From: Puniceicoccales bacterium Verruco_02
GTDB taxonomy: Bacteria > Verrucomicrobiota > Verrucomicrobiia > Opitutales > Oceanipulchritudinaceae
Reading direction: 5' to 3'
Length of the DNA: 40,775 nucleotides
Assembly (NCBI GenBank): GCA_001604585.1
Contig: LVBW01000016.1
Span: 1-40,775 of the forward strand
The notes beneath the pieces were generated by a model, which made no database searches, was not told the origin of the DNA, and worked only from the letters and a program-made list of their open reading frames with translations. This document shows, piece after piece, positions 17,093 to 27,989 of this stretch; position 1 is the stretch's first letter; every line of letters begins with the position of its first letter. The position numbers and the translations under genes were made by a program.

Positions 17093-17563
17093 ATGAGCCG
17101 CCGTCGCAGAGCAGAAAAGCGCGAACACACGCCAGATCCCCGCCACAACAGCGCACTGGTAACACAGCTGGTCAGCATCGTCATGCTGGCAGGCAAGAAG
17201 TCCATCGCCCAGGGCATCGTTTACGGTGCCTTCGAGCGCGCCAGCGAAAAGCTCGGCAAGGGAGACCCGGTGGACATCCTCCTCGGCGCCCTCGAAAACA
17301 CTCGCCCGAAGCTCGAAGTGAAGAGCCGTCGCGTGGGTGGCACAACCTACCAGGTACCGCTCGAAATTCCCTTTGAGCGCCAGCAGGGCCTCGCCCTTCG
17401 CTGGATGGTGCAGGCTGCGCGCTCGCGCCGCGGCACGATGAGCGACAAGCTCGCCTCGGAAATTGTCGATGCCTTCAACAACACCGGCAACGTGGTTAAG
17501 AAGAAGGAAGACATGCACAAGATGGCGCAGAGCAATCGTGCCTTCGCACACCTTCGCTGGTAA
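17093..17563 (+). CDS. rpsG: 30S ribosomal protein S7
   Basis: A primary 16S rRNA-binding protein that organises the 30S head. The 156-residue product has the usual MSRRRRAEKR start, MLAGKKSIAQGIVYGAFE, VKSRRVGGTTYQVPLEI and the C-terminal MHKMAQSNRAFAHLRW. The length equals the common bacterial short form. It sits 36 nt after rpsL and 51 nt before fusA. In other bacteria S7 is the autogenous regulator of this operon; no matching leader was identified here. Confidence 0.98.
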   Translation: MSRRRRAEKREHTPDPRHNSALVTQLVSIVMLAGKKSIAQGIVYGAFERASEKLGKGDPVDILLGALENTRPKLEVKSRRVGGTTYQVPLEIPFERQQGLALRWMVQAARSRRGTMSDKLASEIVDAFNNTGNVVKKKEDMHKMAQSNRAFAHLRW

Positions 17564-17614
17564 GGGTCTTTTTCAGGGGTAACATTTTCAAACGCAGCTA
17601 GGAGTTATATTCTG

Positions 17615-19780
<2,166 letters not shown>

Positions 19781-19787
19781 GTATTTC

Positions 19788-19838
19788 CGTCCGGGCTCCC
19801 GGAGGGCCTGCCAAGACCCCAAAGGAGCCCGGACGTTT
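19788..19838 (+). terminator. Strong terminator separating fusA from rpsJ
   Basis: CGTCCGGGCTCC (19788-19799) pairs perfectly over 12 bp with GGAGCCCGGACG (19824-19835), then TTTC. It lies 7 nt after the fusA stop and 164 nt before rpsJ, so the str and S10 units appear to be separately transcribed. Confidence 0.85.
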
Positions 19839-20002
19839 CATTCTTACAACAAATCAAGTCCGTTATTTGACAGAGATATAGCCCCGAGGGGCAGGGTGGG
19901 GCAGCCGCCAACAAAGGCTGACACACTCGTGCCCTCCGCACAAGATGGCGGACAATCCACACTTTCGTTAACGATATAACTTCCCAAACACAGCCTAGAC
20001 CA

Positions 20003-20311
20003 ATGAACGGCCAGAGAATACGCATCAAGCTCAAGGGTTACGACTATCGCGTAATAGACCAGAGCGCCCTCGAAATCGTGGACACCGCCAAGCGCTCCGG
20101 CGCCCGTGTGGCGGGTCCTGTGCCGCTACCCACACGCATCGAGAAGTTCACCGTCAATCGCTCCCCCCACGTGGACAAGAAGAGCATGGACGCCTTCGAA
20201 ATGCGCACCCACAAGCGCCTCATCGACATCTGCGAACCCACCGCCCAGACAGTTGACGAGCTTAAGAAGCTCAACCTGCCCGCAGGCGTGGACATCCAGA
20301 TTAGTGTCTAA
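20003..20311 (+). CDS. rpsJ: 30S ribosomal protein S10
   Basis: S10 is part of the 30S head and, as NusE, also a transcription antitermination factor. The 102-residue product shows [38 protein letters not shown] and [10 protein letters not shown], with a normal length. It is flanked by unusually large gaps: 222 nt from fusA (containing a terminator) and 388 nt to rplC. It may therefore be a near-independent unit rather than the tight head of an S10 operon. Confidence 0.98.
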   Translation: MNGQRIRIKLKGYDYRVIDQSALEIVDTAKRSGARVAGPVPLPTRIEKFTVNRSPHVDKKSMDAFEMRTHKRLIDICEPTAQTVDELKKLNLPAGVDIQISV

Positions 20312-20699
20312 TCGTCAGGCAACCGTCCGCCCATAGCCGTTCGCAATTGGCCGATAGAGCCGAAGCCTGAAGGCACGGCCCGAGAGCACATTGCGGACAG
20401 CAGCAAATTTTTTGAACACTCTGTTGACAAGCTCGGCCTCATGCCGTTGACTGTCCAACTTTCCCGGATGACATTCCAGTGGTCGCCATTGGATAGTCTC
20501 TCCAGGCCGCATCGAAAGCCGCTCCACAAGACGGAACTCGAAGCAAGGCCGGAGAAAAGCCCCCGGCATAATTCAACAAGATTCATTGTACCTATTTAGT
20601 TTCCCTTTCACACCAACCCACTAATGCAGGTCTATTTCAAACGGTGCCGCTGTGCCATACACTGACACACTTTGCGAAAGCCACCTGCCTCTTGGAAAC
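20312..20699. other. 388-nt gap between rpsJ and rplC
   Basis: No gene is accepted; a 92-codon minus-strand frame at 20308-20586 has no recognisable product. rpsJ and rplC are normally close, so this gap is notable. It contains GGACAG...CTGTCC arms (20393/20453 area), a GCCGG...CCGGC hairpin near 20551-20570, and TTGACA / TTGACT boxes near 20421-20450 without good -10 partners. A promoter or an S10-operon leader is the likeliest content. Confidence 0.45.
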
Positions 20700-21335
20700 A
20701 TGCTATACACACTCATAGGCAAAAAAATCGGCATGACACAGGTATATGACGAGAACCGCGTTCTCGTTCCTGTGACTGTCATCGAGGCTGGTCCCTGCCC
20801 GGTAGTGCAGGTCAAGACCGCCGACAAAGACGGCTATCAAGCCATCCAGATTTCCTTCGGCAAGGCCAAGGACAAGAACATGACCAAGGCCGTCAAGGGC
20901 CATTTGGCCAAGGCCGGTGTCGAAAGCGCCCACACAATGGGCGAAGTTCGCGGCGAAGGCAGCTTCAAGGTGGGCGATACGCTTACTGTCAGTGGCTTTG
21001 AAGGCGTCAAGATGGTTGACGTAATCGCCGTCACCAAGGGCCGCGGCTTCCAGGGCAACATGAAGCGTTGGAATCAGGCTGGTCAGCCCGCCACGCACGG
21101 TCACATGATGCACCGCCGCCCCGGATCCATAGGCATGCGCCAGACCCCTGGCCACGTTTTCAAGGGCAAGAACATGCCCGGCCACATGGGCAACGTAAGC
21201 CGCACCTGCCAGAACCTCGACGTAGTCAAGATTCTTGCCGACAAGAACATACTGCTCGTCAAGGGCAGCGTGCCCGGACCCAACGGCGGCGAAGTTCTGG
21301 TGCGTAGCGCCAAGAAAACCCGCAAGAGCGCCTAG
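20700..21335 (+). CDS. rplC: 50S ribosomal protein L3
   Basis: An early-assembly 23S rRNA-binding protein reaching the peptidyl-transferase centre. The 211-residue chain has LIGKKIGMTQVYDE at the start and GRGFQGNMKRWNQAGQPATH, HRRPGSIGMRQTPGHVFKGK and MPGHMGNVSRTCQNL. The ATG at 20700 is chosen because the family begins at this point; the 16 extra codons of the longer frame from 20652 lack similarity. GGA lies 6 nt upstream. It heads a tight block with rplD, rplW and rplB. Confidence 0.98.
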   Translation: MLYTLIGKKIGMTQVYDENRVLVPVTVIEAGPCPVVQVKTADKDGYQAIQISFGKAKDKNMTKAVKGHLAKAGVESAHTMGEVRGEGSFKVGDTLTVSGFEGVKMVDVIAVTKGRGFQGNMKRWNQAGQPATHGHMMHRRPGSIGMRQTPGHVFKGKNMPGHMGNVSRTCQNLDVVKILADKNILLVKGSVPGPNGGEVLVRSAKKTRKSA

Positions 21336-21358
21336 TAGAAACAGAGGAACACAAAGTC

Positions 21359-22000
21359 ATGAAACTACGCGTTTTCACACCGGACGGCACGAGCAGCGTC
21401 GAGAAGGATTTCCCCATCGCCGAATTTGAGGGCGACAAGGGCGCCGCAGCGCTCAAGCAGGTGCTCATCGCCTATATGGCGAACAAGCGCCAGGGCACCG
21501 TCAACACACTTACAAACGACACAGTGCATGGCACGGGCAAGAAGCCCTTCCGCCAGAAGGGCAGCGGCACGGCCCGTCAGGGTGCGCGCAACCGCTCCCA
21601 GCACTACCACGGCGCAAAGTCCCACGGCCCGCACCCGCGCGACTACACACAGAAACTGCCCAAGAAGGTCAAGCGACTCGCTCTTGAAAGGGCACTCTTT
21701 GAGCGTGCCCGCGATGGCGAAATCGACGTCATCGAGCGTTTCGAAGTGGCAGAGCCGAAGACCCGCATCATGAATGCGGTGCTCGCCGGTATCGACGCCA
21801 AGGCAAAGAAGATTCTCGTTGTGGACAGCTTCTGGACCGACGAAGTCATTCTCTCCACCCGCAATCTGGCTCGTGTCTTCATGGCCGAGGCCTCCGACAT
21901 CAACGCACTGGACCTTTCCCGCTACGACCGCGTTGTGGTCAGCGAAAAGGGAATCGAAACCATTCTTGCCCGTCTCAACGGTGCCGCAGCCAATGATTAA
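21359..22000 (+). CDS. rplD: 50S ribosomal protein L4
   Basis: L4 lines the nascent-chain exit tunnel with L22 and, in enterobacteria, regulates the S10 operon. The 213-residue product shows the tunnel-loop region GTGKKPFRQKGSGTARQGAR and RDYTQKLPKKVKRLALERAL. The end (ARLNGAAAND) overlaps the start of rplW by 8 nt, implying coupled translation. Gap to rplC is 23 nt. Confidence 0.97.
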   Translation: MKLRVFTPDGTSSVEKDFPIAEFEGDKGAAALKQVLIAYMANKRQGTVNTLTNDTVHGTGKKPFRQKGSGTARQGARNRSQHYHGAKSHGPHPRDYTQKLPKKVKRLALERALFERARDGEIDVIERFEVAEPKTRIMNAVLAGIDAKAKKILVVDSFWTDEVILSTRNLARVFMAEASDINALDLSRYDRVVVSEKGIETILARLNGAAAND

Positions 22001-22286
22001 CGCCGAGCAAATCATCATCGAGCCAGTCGTGACCGAAAAGGCCACGATGGCCACCTCCACGGCCAACTGTTACACATTCAAGGTAAGCGACAAAGCCAAC
22101 AAGGTCTCCGTCGCCATAGCTATCAAGAAGGTGTATCCCAAGGTTGACGTAGCGAGCGTGCGCATCCTCAACGTTCACGCCAAGGCCAAGCGCAGCCGCG
22201 TTCGCCGCGGAGAGTTCACGACAAAGGGCGGCTACAAGAAAGCCCTCGTGACACTCAAGGCAGGCCAGACCATAGATCAGGCCTAA
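21993..22286 (+). CDS. rplW: 50S ribosomal protein L23
   Basis: L23 sits at the tunnel exit and forms the docking site for trigger factor and SRP. The 97-residue product begins MINAEQIIIEPVVTEKAT and has NCYTFKVSDKANKVSVAIAI, KKVYPKVDVASVRILNV and FTTKGGYKKALVTLKAG. The start at 21993 lies inside the last codons of rplD (8-nt overlap). Length is near the family norm. Confidence 0.97.
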   Translation: MINAEQIIIEPVVTEKATMATSTANCYTFKVSDKANKVSVAIAIKKVYPKVDVASVRILNVHAKAKRSRVRRGEFTTKGGYKKALVTLKAGQTIDQA

Positions 22287-22330
22287 TAACCCATAGCGCC
22301 ACCCAAGCCCTAGGAAAGAGAGCGTCCACA

Positions 22331-23173
22331 ATGCCTTTACACCAGAAGCGTCCCCTTACGCCCGGCCAGCGTTTCTACGTTGCCAACCGCGCAGAACTTA
22401 GCGACAAGCGCCCTGAAAAGAGCCTCGTCGAGAGCAAGAACAAGAGCGGCGGTCGCAATGTTTATGGCCGTCTTACCAGCCGCCGCCGCGGTGGTGGTCA
22501 CAAGCAGCTTTACCGCATTATCGACTTCAAGCGCATCCGCTTTGACTCACCCGCCACGGTGATCGCGCTCGAATACGATCCCAACCGTTCGGCCAACATC
22601 GCCCTTATCCAGTATCAGGACGGCGAGAAGAGCTACGTGCTCGCCCCCAACGGCCTCAAAGTTGGCGACTCCATCGTGTCCAGCAAGGGCAAGATCGAGT
22701 ACAACGTCGGCAACAACATGCCCCTCAAGCACATGCCTCCGGCAGTGAAGGTGCACGCCATCGAACTGGTGCCCAACACAAAGGCCCAGCTCGCCCGCAG
22801 CGCCGGCACATTCGCCCAGCTTGTCGGCATCGAAGGCGACAAGGCCATGCTTCGTATGCCCTCGGGCGAAGTGCGCATGGTTCTTGCAGAGTGCCGCGCA
22901 ACGATTGGTGAAGTCGGCAACGGGCAGCACCAGAACGTGTCTCTTGGCAAGGCCGGCCGCAATCGCTGGCTTGGCAAGCGCCCGCGCGTTCGCGGTGTGG
23001 CGATGAACCCGGTTGACCACCCGATGGGTGGCGGTCAGGGCAAGACGGCCGGTGGCGGACACCCAGTGTCTCCGTGGGGTCAGCTCTCCAAGGGCAAGCC
23101 CACACGCCGCAAGAGCAAGACCACCAACAGCATGATCATAACGCGTCGCAACGGGCGCAAGGTCAGGAAGTAA
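22331..23173 (+). CDS. rplB: 50S ribosomal protein L2
   Basis: L2 is required for subunit joining and peptidyl transfer. The 280-residue chain contains GGRNVYGRLTSRRRGGGHKQ, RIIDFKR, SAGTFAQLVGIEGDKAMLRM, and the C-terminal RGVAMNPVDHPMGGGQGKTA with the conserved His of NPVDHP. Length is slightly above the usual 273-277. AGGAAAGAG lies about 12-18 nt upstream. rpsS follows after 39 nt. Confidence 0.98.
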   Translation: MPLHQKRPLTPGQRFYVANRAELSDKRPEKSLVESKNKSGGRNVYGRLTSRRRGGGHKQLYRIIDFKRIRFDSPATVIALEYDPNRSANIALIQYQDGEKSYVLAPNGLKVGDSIVSSKGKIEYNVGNNMPLKHMPPAVKVHAIELVPNTKAQLARSAGTFAQLVGIEGDKAMLRMPSGEVRMVLAECRATIGEVGNGQHQNVSLGKAGRNRWLGKRPRVRGVAMNPVDHPMGGGQGKTAGGGHPVSPWGQLSKGKPTRRKSKTTNSMIITRRNGRKVRK

Positions 23174-23212
23174 TGAATTTGCCCTCGGGCCAGCAGAATC
23201 AAGGATAAGCAC

Positions 23213-23485
23213 ATGTCACGTTCGCTCAAGAAAGGCTTTTTTGTAGATCCGGGTCTGTGGAAGCAGGTCATGCAGGCGGTGCAAACCGAATCCCGCAAGC
23301 CGATCCGCACCTGGTCGCGCCGCAGCACCATCACCCCGGAGTTCATCGGGTTGAATGTCGAAATCCACAACGGCAAGAGTTTTCTGCCCCTGCACGTGTC
23401 CGAAAACATGGTCGGTCACAAGTTGGGCGAGTTTGCCGCAACGCGCTCCTTCCGCGGTCACAACCCGCACACGCAGAAGAAGTAA
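23213..23485 (+). CDS. rpsS: 30S ribosomal protein S19
   Basis: S19 forms the 30S head with S13 and contacts the A-site tRNA region. The 90-residue product has [60 protein letters not shown] and [18 protein letters not shown] lies 8 nt before the ATG. The spacing to rplV is 60 nt. Confidence 0.98.
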   Translation: MSRSLKKGFFVDPGLWKQVMQAVQTESRKPIRTWSRRSTITPEFIGLNVEIHNGKSFLPLHVSENMVGHKLGEFAATRSFRGHNPHTQKK

Positions 23486-23545
23486 CGCGTAATTCGCACT
23501 AACCCTCGTTCCAGCAACAATCTTTATCAGGCAAAGGAACTCCAG

Positions 23546-23893
23546 ATGGAAGTTCAGGCAACTAGCAAATTCGTCCGCATGTCCCCCCTCAAGATCAGGG
23601 ACGTGGCAAGGGTCATCCGCGGCAAGAGCGCAGAAGAGGCAATGAACCTCCTGCGTTTCATCCCCCGCAAGAGCGCCCGCCTTCTGGCCAAGACGCTCAA
23701 GAGCGCGATGGCAAATGCGGAAAACAACAACAACCTTTCCGCAGACTCGCTATTTATCAGCAGGATACTCGTGGACGAAGGCCCGGCTATCAAGCGTTTC
23801 AAGCCAGCGGCGCGCGGCTCTGCGCACCCCTTCAAGAAGCGTACAACCCACATCAACATAGTCCTGAGCGACCTGGCCTCTGACGAGGAATAG
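23546..23893 (+). CDS. rplV: 50S ribosomal protein L22
   Basis: L22 lines the exit tunnel opposite L4. The 115-residue product shows KFVRMSPLKIRDVARVIRGK, ARLLAKTLKSAMANAENNNN and the loop region KRFKPAARGSAHPFKKRTTH, with a standard length. AAGGA lies 12 nt upstream. Located between rpsS and rpsC as usual. Confidence 0.97.
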   Translation: MEVQATSKFVRMSPLKIRDVARVIRGKSAEEAMNLLRFIPRKSARLLAKTLKSAMANAENNNNLSADSLFISRILVDEGPAIKRFKPAARGSAHPFKKRTTHINIVLSDLASDEE

Positions 23894-23936
23894 GCAAACG
23901 CCCCACAGAGCTACACAACCAAGCGCATAATACGTC

Positions 23937-24578
23937 ATGGGTCAGAAAGTAAATCCAATCGGTTTCCGCCTCGCAGTCCGTCGCAACTGGGAGTCCCGCT
24001 GGTACGCCAAGAAGGCAGACTTCAGCCGCTTCCTTGCCGAGGACTATCGCATCCGCGAGATGCTCAACGAGAAGCTTCGCATGGCATCTGTGCCGCGCAT
24101 CTTCATCGAGAGGGCCGGCAGCCGTGTGCGTATCAAGGTTTTCACAGCCCGTCCCGGCATCGTTATCGGTCGCAAGGGGCAGGAGCTGGAAAAGCTCAAG
24201 GAAGACCTTGGCAAGCTTATCAAGCGTGATGTGCTTCTTGACATTCAGGAGATCAAGAAGCCTGAGCTAGTGGCCGCACTTGTAGCCGAGAGCGTAGCGC
24301 TTCAGCTTGAGCGCCGCATATCTTTCCGCCGCGCCATGAAAAAGGCCATGCAAGCCTCCATTGGCATGGGCGCGCTCGGCGTTCGCCTCCAGGTGGCAGG
24401 CCGCCTTGGCGGTGCCGACATCGCCCGCACCGAGAGCGTACGCACCGGCTCTGTGCCGCTGCACACACTGCGTGCAAATGTGGACTACGGCACAGCCGAA
24501 GCGCGCACCGTATATGGTGTAATCGGCATCAAGTGCTGGCTCTGCCTGCCGCAGGACGAAAAAGTGATCGCCTACTAA
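23937..24578 (+). CDS. rpsC: 30S ribosomal protein S3
   Basis: S3 is at the mRNA entry channel and has helicase-like activity with S4 and S5. The 213-residue product begins MGQKVNPIGFRLAVRRNWES and has the KH-domain GxxG in RPGIVIGRKGQEL. It continues with SFRRAMKKAMQASIGMGALG and GRLGGADIARTESVRTGSVP. No long C-terminal tail is present, so this is a compact form. The 43-nt gap to rplV lacks a clear Shine-Dalgarno site. Confidence 0.98.
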   Translation: MGQKVNPIGFRLAVRRNWESRWYAKKADFSRFLAEDYRIREMLNEKLRMASVPRIFIERAGSRVRIKVFTARPGIVIGRKGQELEKLKEDLGKLIKRDVLLDIQEIKKPELVAALVAESVALQLERRISFRRAMKKAMQASIGMGALGVRLQVAGRLGGADIARTESVRTGSVPLHTLRANVDYGTAEARTVYGVIGIKCWLCLPQDEKVIAY

Positions 24579-24625
24579 ACTACTTACAACCCAGCGCGAC
24601 ACACCGCAGCTAAGGAATACGCAAA

Positions 24626-25045
24626 ATGGCACTCAATCCCTTCCGCACCAAGTACCGCAAGCAGATGCGCGGCCGCATCCGCGGCAATGCCACAGCAGGC
24701 GACACGCTAGCATTCGGCGATTTCGGCATCCAGACCATGGAGCGCGCCGCTATCACCGGACAGCAGATCGAGGCTGCCCGTGTGGCCATCAATCGCTACC
24801 TAAATCGCCGTGGCAAGGTTTGGATCCGCATCTTCCCCCAGAAGCCGATTACAAAGAAGCCCGCCGAAACCCGTCAGGGTAAGGGTAAGGGCAGTGTCGA
24901 AGGCTGGGTGGCGATTGTTAAGCCTGGCACCGTGCTCTTCGAAGTATCGGGCGTTTCGGCAACACTGGCCCGCGAGGCTATGCGCCTTGCAGACACGAAG
25001 CTGCCCATCCAGTGCCGCTTCATCAGCCGCGAGGAAATAGTCTAA
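24626..25045 (+). CDS. rplP: 50S ribosomal protein L16
   Basis: L16 binds near the A-site tRNA elbow. The 139-residue product contains [40 protein letters not shown] and [20 protein letters not shown]. The conserved Met-Gly-x-Gly stretch reads [14 protein letters not shown] here, so the usual RMGKGKG has Gln in place of Met. AAGGA is 13 nt upstream. Standard neighbour of rpsC and rpmC. Confidence 0.97.
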   Translation: MALNPFRTKYRKQMRGRIRGNATAGDTLAFGDFGIQTMERAAITGQQIEAARVAINRYLNRRGKVWIRIFPQKPITKKPAETRQGKGKGSVEGWVAIVKPGTVLFEVSGVSATLAREAMRLADTKLPIQCRFISREEIV

Positions 25046-25101
25046 CTTAAGACGCCCTCGCCATCCTAACGAACAGAGCCACACACATAGAGGCCCACGC
25101 G

Positions 25102-25323
25102 ATGAAGACCGATACCAAGACCAAGACAGTCAACAAGAAGGCCGTAGCACTTCGTTCCCAGACCCCTGCGGAGCTGGAGCTGGCACTGCGCAAGCACACC
25201 GCAACCCTGCTCGAAATGAGCCTTGCCCGCAAGGGCGGCAGCGTCGAAAAGACGCACCTTTTCCGCAGCCTGCGTCGCGAGATTGCCCGCATCAACACCA
25301 TCCTAGCACAGAAGAACGCCTAG
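25102..25323 (+). CDS. rpmC: 50S ribosomal protein L29
   Basis: A small two-helix protein near the tunnel exit. The 73-residue product has a Lys/Thr-rich lead (MKTDTKTKTVNKKAVALRSQ) of about 17 residues before the family core TPAELELALRKHTATLLEMS and RREIARINTILAQK. It is longer than many L29 proteins. rpsQ, normally adjacent, is 157 nt away. Confidence 0.93.
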   Translation: MKTDTKTKTVNKKAVALRSQTPAELELALRKHTATLLEMSLARKGGSVEKTHLFRSLRREIARINTILAQKNA

Positions 25324-25480
25324 TCCACGGGGATACACACCACTTACAGAGCAACACAAACCGCCGCGAGCCAGCGATTGAACATCGGCCAGCCTGTCAA
25401 TAGAGGCAGACACATAGGCAGATACCAGCGCAAATTAGAGCCAAACCGGCAAACTGACACATAATAAGGAACTTTTCAAA

Positions 25481-25759
25481 ATGGTCGAAAGCCAAGCACG
25501 CAACAACCGCAAGACGATCACCGGCATCGTCGCCTCCCGCTCCGGCGACAAGACCGTGAAAGTCGAGTACGCCTACAAGAAGCCGCACCCCGTCTATGTC
25601 AAGGAGATCAACCGCAAGACGGTCGTAGTGGCACATGACGAGAACAACGAGTGCGCCGTTGGCGACAAGGTTGTCATCATGGAAACCCGTCCTATTTCCA
25701 AGCTCAAGCGCTGGCGCATCGTCGAGGTGCTCGCCAAGGCCCCCATCGTGGGTGCGTAG
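25481..25759 (+). CDS. rpsQ: 30S ribosomal protein S17
   Basis: An OB-fold protein that binds 16S rRNA early in assembly. The 92-residue product has RKTITGIVASRSGDKTVKVE, KKPHPVYVKEINRKTVVVAH, CAVGDKVVIMETRPISKLKR and WRIVEVL. AAGGA lies 12 nt upstream of the ATG. It follows an unusually long 157-nt, T-poor spacer after rpmC. Confidence 0.97.
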   Translation: MVESQARNNRKTITGIVASRSGDKTVKVEYAYKKPHPVYVKEINRKTVVVAHDENNECAVGDKVVIMETRPISKLKRWRIVEVLAKAPIVGA

Positions 25760-25829
25760 GCCATAGGCATCACGCCGCCCCCCAAACAACACCAAGTAGA
25801 GCACTTACCAGCACAAGGGAGACACCGCC

Positions 25830-26195
25830 ATGCTTCAGATGAGCACAGCTTTGGACATCGCCGACAACACCGGCGCAAAGTCCGCCAAGATGATCCGCCG
25901 CTACGGCCAGATTTCTCGTTTCGCCCACGTTGGCGATGAGATCATGGTTCACATCCGCGATTCCTCACCGGATGCCACCGTCAAGAAGGGCACCGTGGCC
26001 CGCGCCGTTGTCGTGCGCACCCGCGCCCCCATCCGCCGCAGCGACGGCAGCTACCTGCGCTTTGACAACAACGCCGTTGTCATCATCAATGCGGATGGCA
26101 CGCCCAAGGGCACGCGCATTTACGGCCCCGTGGCCCGCGAGCTGCGCCAGAAAAAGTACATGAAGATCATCAGCCTCGCCCCGGAGGTTCTCTAA
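25830..26195 (+). CDS. rplN: 50S ribosomal protein L14
   Basis: L14 contributes to intersubunit bridges and is the binding site of the silencing factor RsfS. The 121-residue product begins [20 protein letters not shown] and has [35 protein letters not shown] and [19 protein letters not shown] is present 10-15 nt upstream. First gene of the classical spc block. Confidence 0.98.
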   Translation: MLQMSTALDIADNTGAKSAKMIRRYGQISRFAHVGDEIMVHIRDSSPDATVKKGTVARAVVVRTRAPIRRSDGSYLRFDNNAVVIINADGTPKGTRIYGPVARELRQKKYMKIISLAPEVL

Positions 26196-26273
26196 CCTTA
26201 CAACAAGCACCTTTAACGATTCCTGCCACTGGGCGCCGTAAGGCACGTTTGGAGCAAGGGATCAACTCAAGAG

Positions 26274-26528
26274 ATGAAGAAGAAGATCAAAACCGGAGAC
26301 GAAGTTGTCGTCATTGCAGGTAACAGCCGTGGCGCTCGCGCCAAGGTGCTAAGTGTTATCACCGCCAAGGAGCGAGTCCTTGTCGAAGGCGTCAACAAGC
26401 GCAAGCACTTCGAACCCAAGAGCGAGAAGAACCCCGAGGGTGCAATCGTAGAGCGCGAATCCTCGATACATATTTCCAACGTCATGCTCGCATCCAAGTA
26501 TGACGAGCGCAAGGGCGCTGCCAAGTAG
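26274..26528 (+). CDS. rplX: 50S ribosomal protein L24
   Basis: An assembly-initiator protein of the large subunit with a KOW motif. The 84-residue product shows KKKIKTGDEVVVIAGNSRGA, KVLSVITAKERVLVEGVNKR, NPEGAIVERESSIHISNVM. It is shorter than the 100-105 residues common elsewhere, because the usual C-terminal region after the KOW and SNV segments is reduced to LASKYDERKGAAK. Between rplN and rplE as expected. Confidence 0.95.
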   Translation: MKKKIKTGDEVVVIAGNSRGARAKVLSVITAKERVLVEGVNKRKHFEPKSEKNPEGAIVERESSIHISNVMLASKYDERKGAAK

Positions 26529-26585
26529 CACCTGAAGGCACTTAACAAGCCCACCTTTTAATTTCCGGAGCCTAGAGACAAGCCA

Positions 26586-27140
26586 ATGAAGCCCTTTCTG
26601 AAGGAACATTACGAACAGAACGTCGTGCCTGAACTGAAGAAGAAGTTCGGATACACGAACGTGCACCAGGTCCCCCGCATCGAAAAGATTGTCATCAATC
26701 ACGGCTTCGATACCCAGGTTGACAAGAACCAGATCGAGGAAGCGGTAAAGGAGATCAGCAACATTGCCTGCCAAAAGGCAGTGGTCACCAAAGCTCGCGT
26801 GAGCATCTCCAACTTCAAGTTGCGCGAGGGAGAGCCGATCGGCGTGAAGGTTACCCTTCGCGGCGCTTCGATGTATGAATTCCTCCTGCGCGCAATCGCG
26901 ATTGCCCTGCCAGGAATCCGTGACTTTCGCGGTATCAACAACAAGCTCGACGGCAACGGCAATTACACGCTCGGCATCAACGACCACACTATTTTTGCCG
27001 AAAGCCACGGCGACCACACGCGCCGCACAATCGGCATGGACATCACAATCGTAACCAGCGCAAAGAGCGACGACGAGGGCAGGGAACTGCTCAGCCTCAT
27101 CGGGTTGCCCTTCCGCAAGCGCACCGGCAACGCAGCCTAG
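26586..27140 (+). CDS. rplE: 50S ribosomal protein L5
   Basis: L5 binds 5S rRNA and forms the central protuberance. The 184-residue product has VPRIEKIVINHGFDTQVDKN (family NVPRLEKVVVNxG pattern), QKAVVTKARVSISNFKLREG, PIGVKVTLRGASMYEFL, GIRDFRGI and GMDITIVTSAKSDDEGRELL. Length is normal. Confidence 0.97.
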   Translation: MKPFLKEHYEQNVVPELKKKFGYTNVHQVPRIEKIVINHGFDTQVDKNQIEEAVKEISNIACQKAVVTKARVSISNFKLREGEPIGVKVTLRGASMYEFLLRAIAIALPGIRDFRGINNKLDGNGNYTLGINDHTIFAESHGDHTRRTIGMDITIVTSAKSDDEGRELLSLIGLPFRKRTGNAA

Positions 27141-27214
27141 AGGCCGCTCGAAAAGTAAATAACCAACATAAGAACGCCTCTTTCAAGGCTTAACCAAAGT
27201 TACCTCCTCGCGTC

Positions 27215-27520
27215 ATGGCCAAGAAGTCGATGATAGAACGCAACAAGAAGCGTGAATTACTGGTGCAGAAGTTCGCCGCCAAGCGTGCTGAACTCAAGGG
27301 CATCATGTCCGACCCGAACACCGGGGACGACGAATTTTACGCAGCCCAGCGCAAGCTCACAAAGCTGCCGCGCAATTCCTCGCGCATCCGTCTGCGCAAC
27401 CGCTGCAACATATCCGGTCGCCCGCGTGCATTCATCCGCAAGTTCGGGCTTTCCCGCCTTACCTTCCGCGAACTGGCCTTGCAGGGCAAGATCCCCGGAG
27501 TCACCAAGAGCTCCTGGTAA
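27215..27520 (+). CDS. rpsN: 30S ribosomal protein S14, zinc-independent form
   Basis: S14 completes the 30S head near S3 and S10. The 101-residue product begins [20 protein letters not shown] and ends with [20 protein letters not shown] and [11 protein letters not shown]. It is the long form lacking the CxxC...CxxC zinc ribbon of the 61-residue version; only one cysteine is seen. Correct position between rplE and rpsH. Confidence 0.97.
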   Translation: MAKKSMIERNKKRELLVQKFAAKRAELKGIMSDPNTGDDEFYAAQRKLTKLPRNSSRIRLRNRCNISGRPRAFIRKFGLSRLTFRELALQGKIPGVTKSSW

Positions 27521-27575
27521 CCATTAATTAGCTACTGGCGCAAGTACTCGACAATAGAGACGCCCACAAACAGCC

Positions 27576-27968
27576 ATGTCAGACACAATCAGCGACTTTC
27601 TCACCATCATCCGCAACGCTTATCGCGCACGCAAGGAGCAGTGCCTGGCGCCCTATTCGCGCATGCACTGGTCCATCGCCCAGATCCTTCGTCAGGAAGG
27701 CTTCATCGGCGAGGTTCGCGAAGGCAAGGATGCCAACGGCCACAAGGCCATAGAAATTTCCCTCAAGTACGTGGACGAGGTGCCCGCCCTTACCGGCATA
27801 CAGCGCCAGTCCACCCCCGGACGCCGCCTCTACTACAGCTACAACGAGATACCGCGCGTTCTGGGCGGTCTTGGCGTTGGCATACTGACCACGAGCAAGG
27901 GCGTAATGAACGATCGCAACGCGCGTCGCCAGAAAGTTGGCGGCGAGATGCTTTGCTCGGTCTGGTAA
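27576..27968 (+). CDS. rpsH: 30S ribosomal protein S8
   Basis: S8 is a primary 16S rRNA-binding protein and, in enterobacteria, the spc-operon repressor. The 130-residue product has ISDFLTIIRNAYRARKEQCL, SIAQILRQEGFIGEVRE, RQSTPGRRLYYSYNEIPRVL and GVGILTTSKGVMNDRNARRQ, ending in KVGGEMLCSVW. The 21-nt gap to rplF suggests coupling. Confidence 0.98.
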   Translation: MSDTISDFLTIIRNAYRARKEQCLAPYSRMHWSIAQILRQEGFIGEVREGKDANGHKAIEISLKYVDEVPALTGIQRQSTPGRRLYYSYNEIPRVLGGLGVGILTTSKGVMNDRNARRQKVGGEMLCSVW

Positions 27969-27989
27969 ATAATAGAGGAGACTCTCAAA

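Noticed and set aside
20308-20586. 92-codon minus-strand frame in the rpsJ-rplC gap
   Set aside because: Translation is Arg/Ser/Leu-rich without recognisable features, and the strand is opposite to the whole ribosomal cluster.
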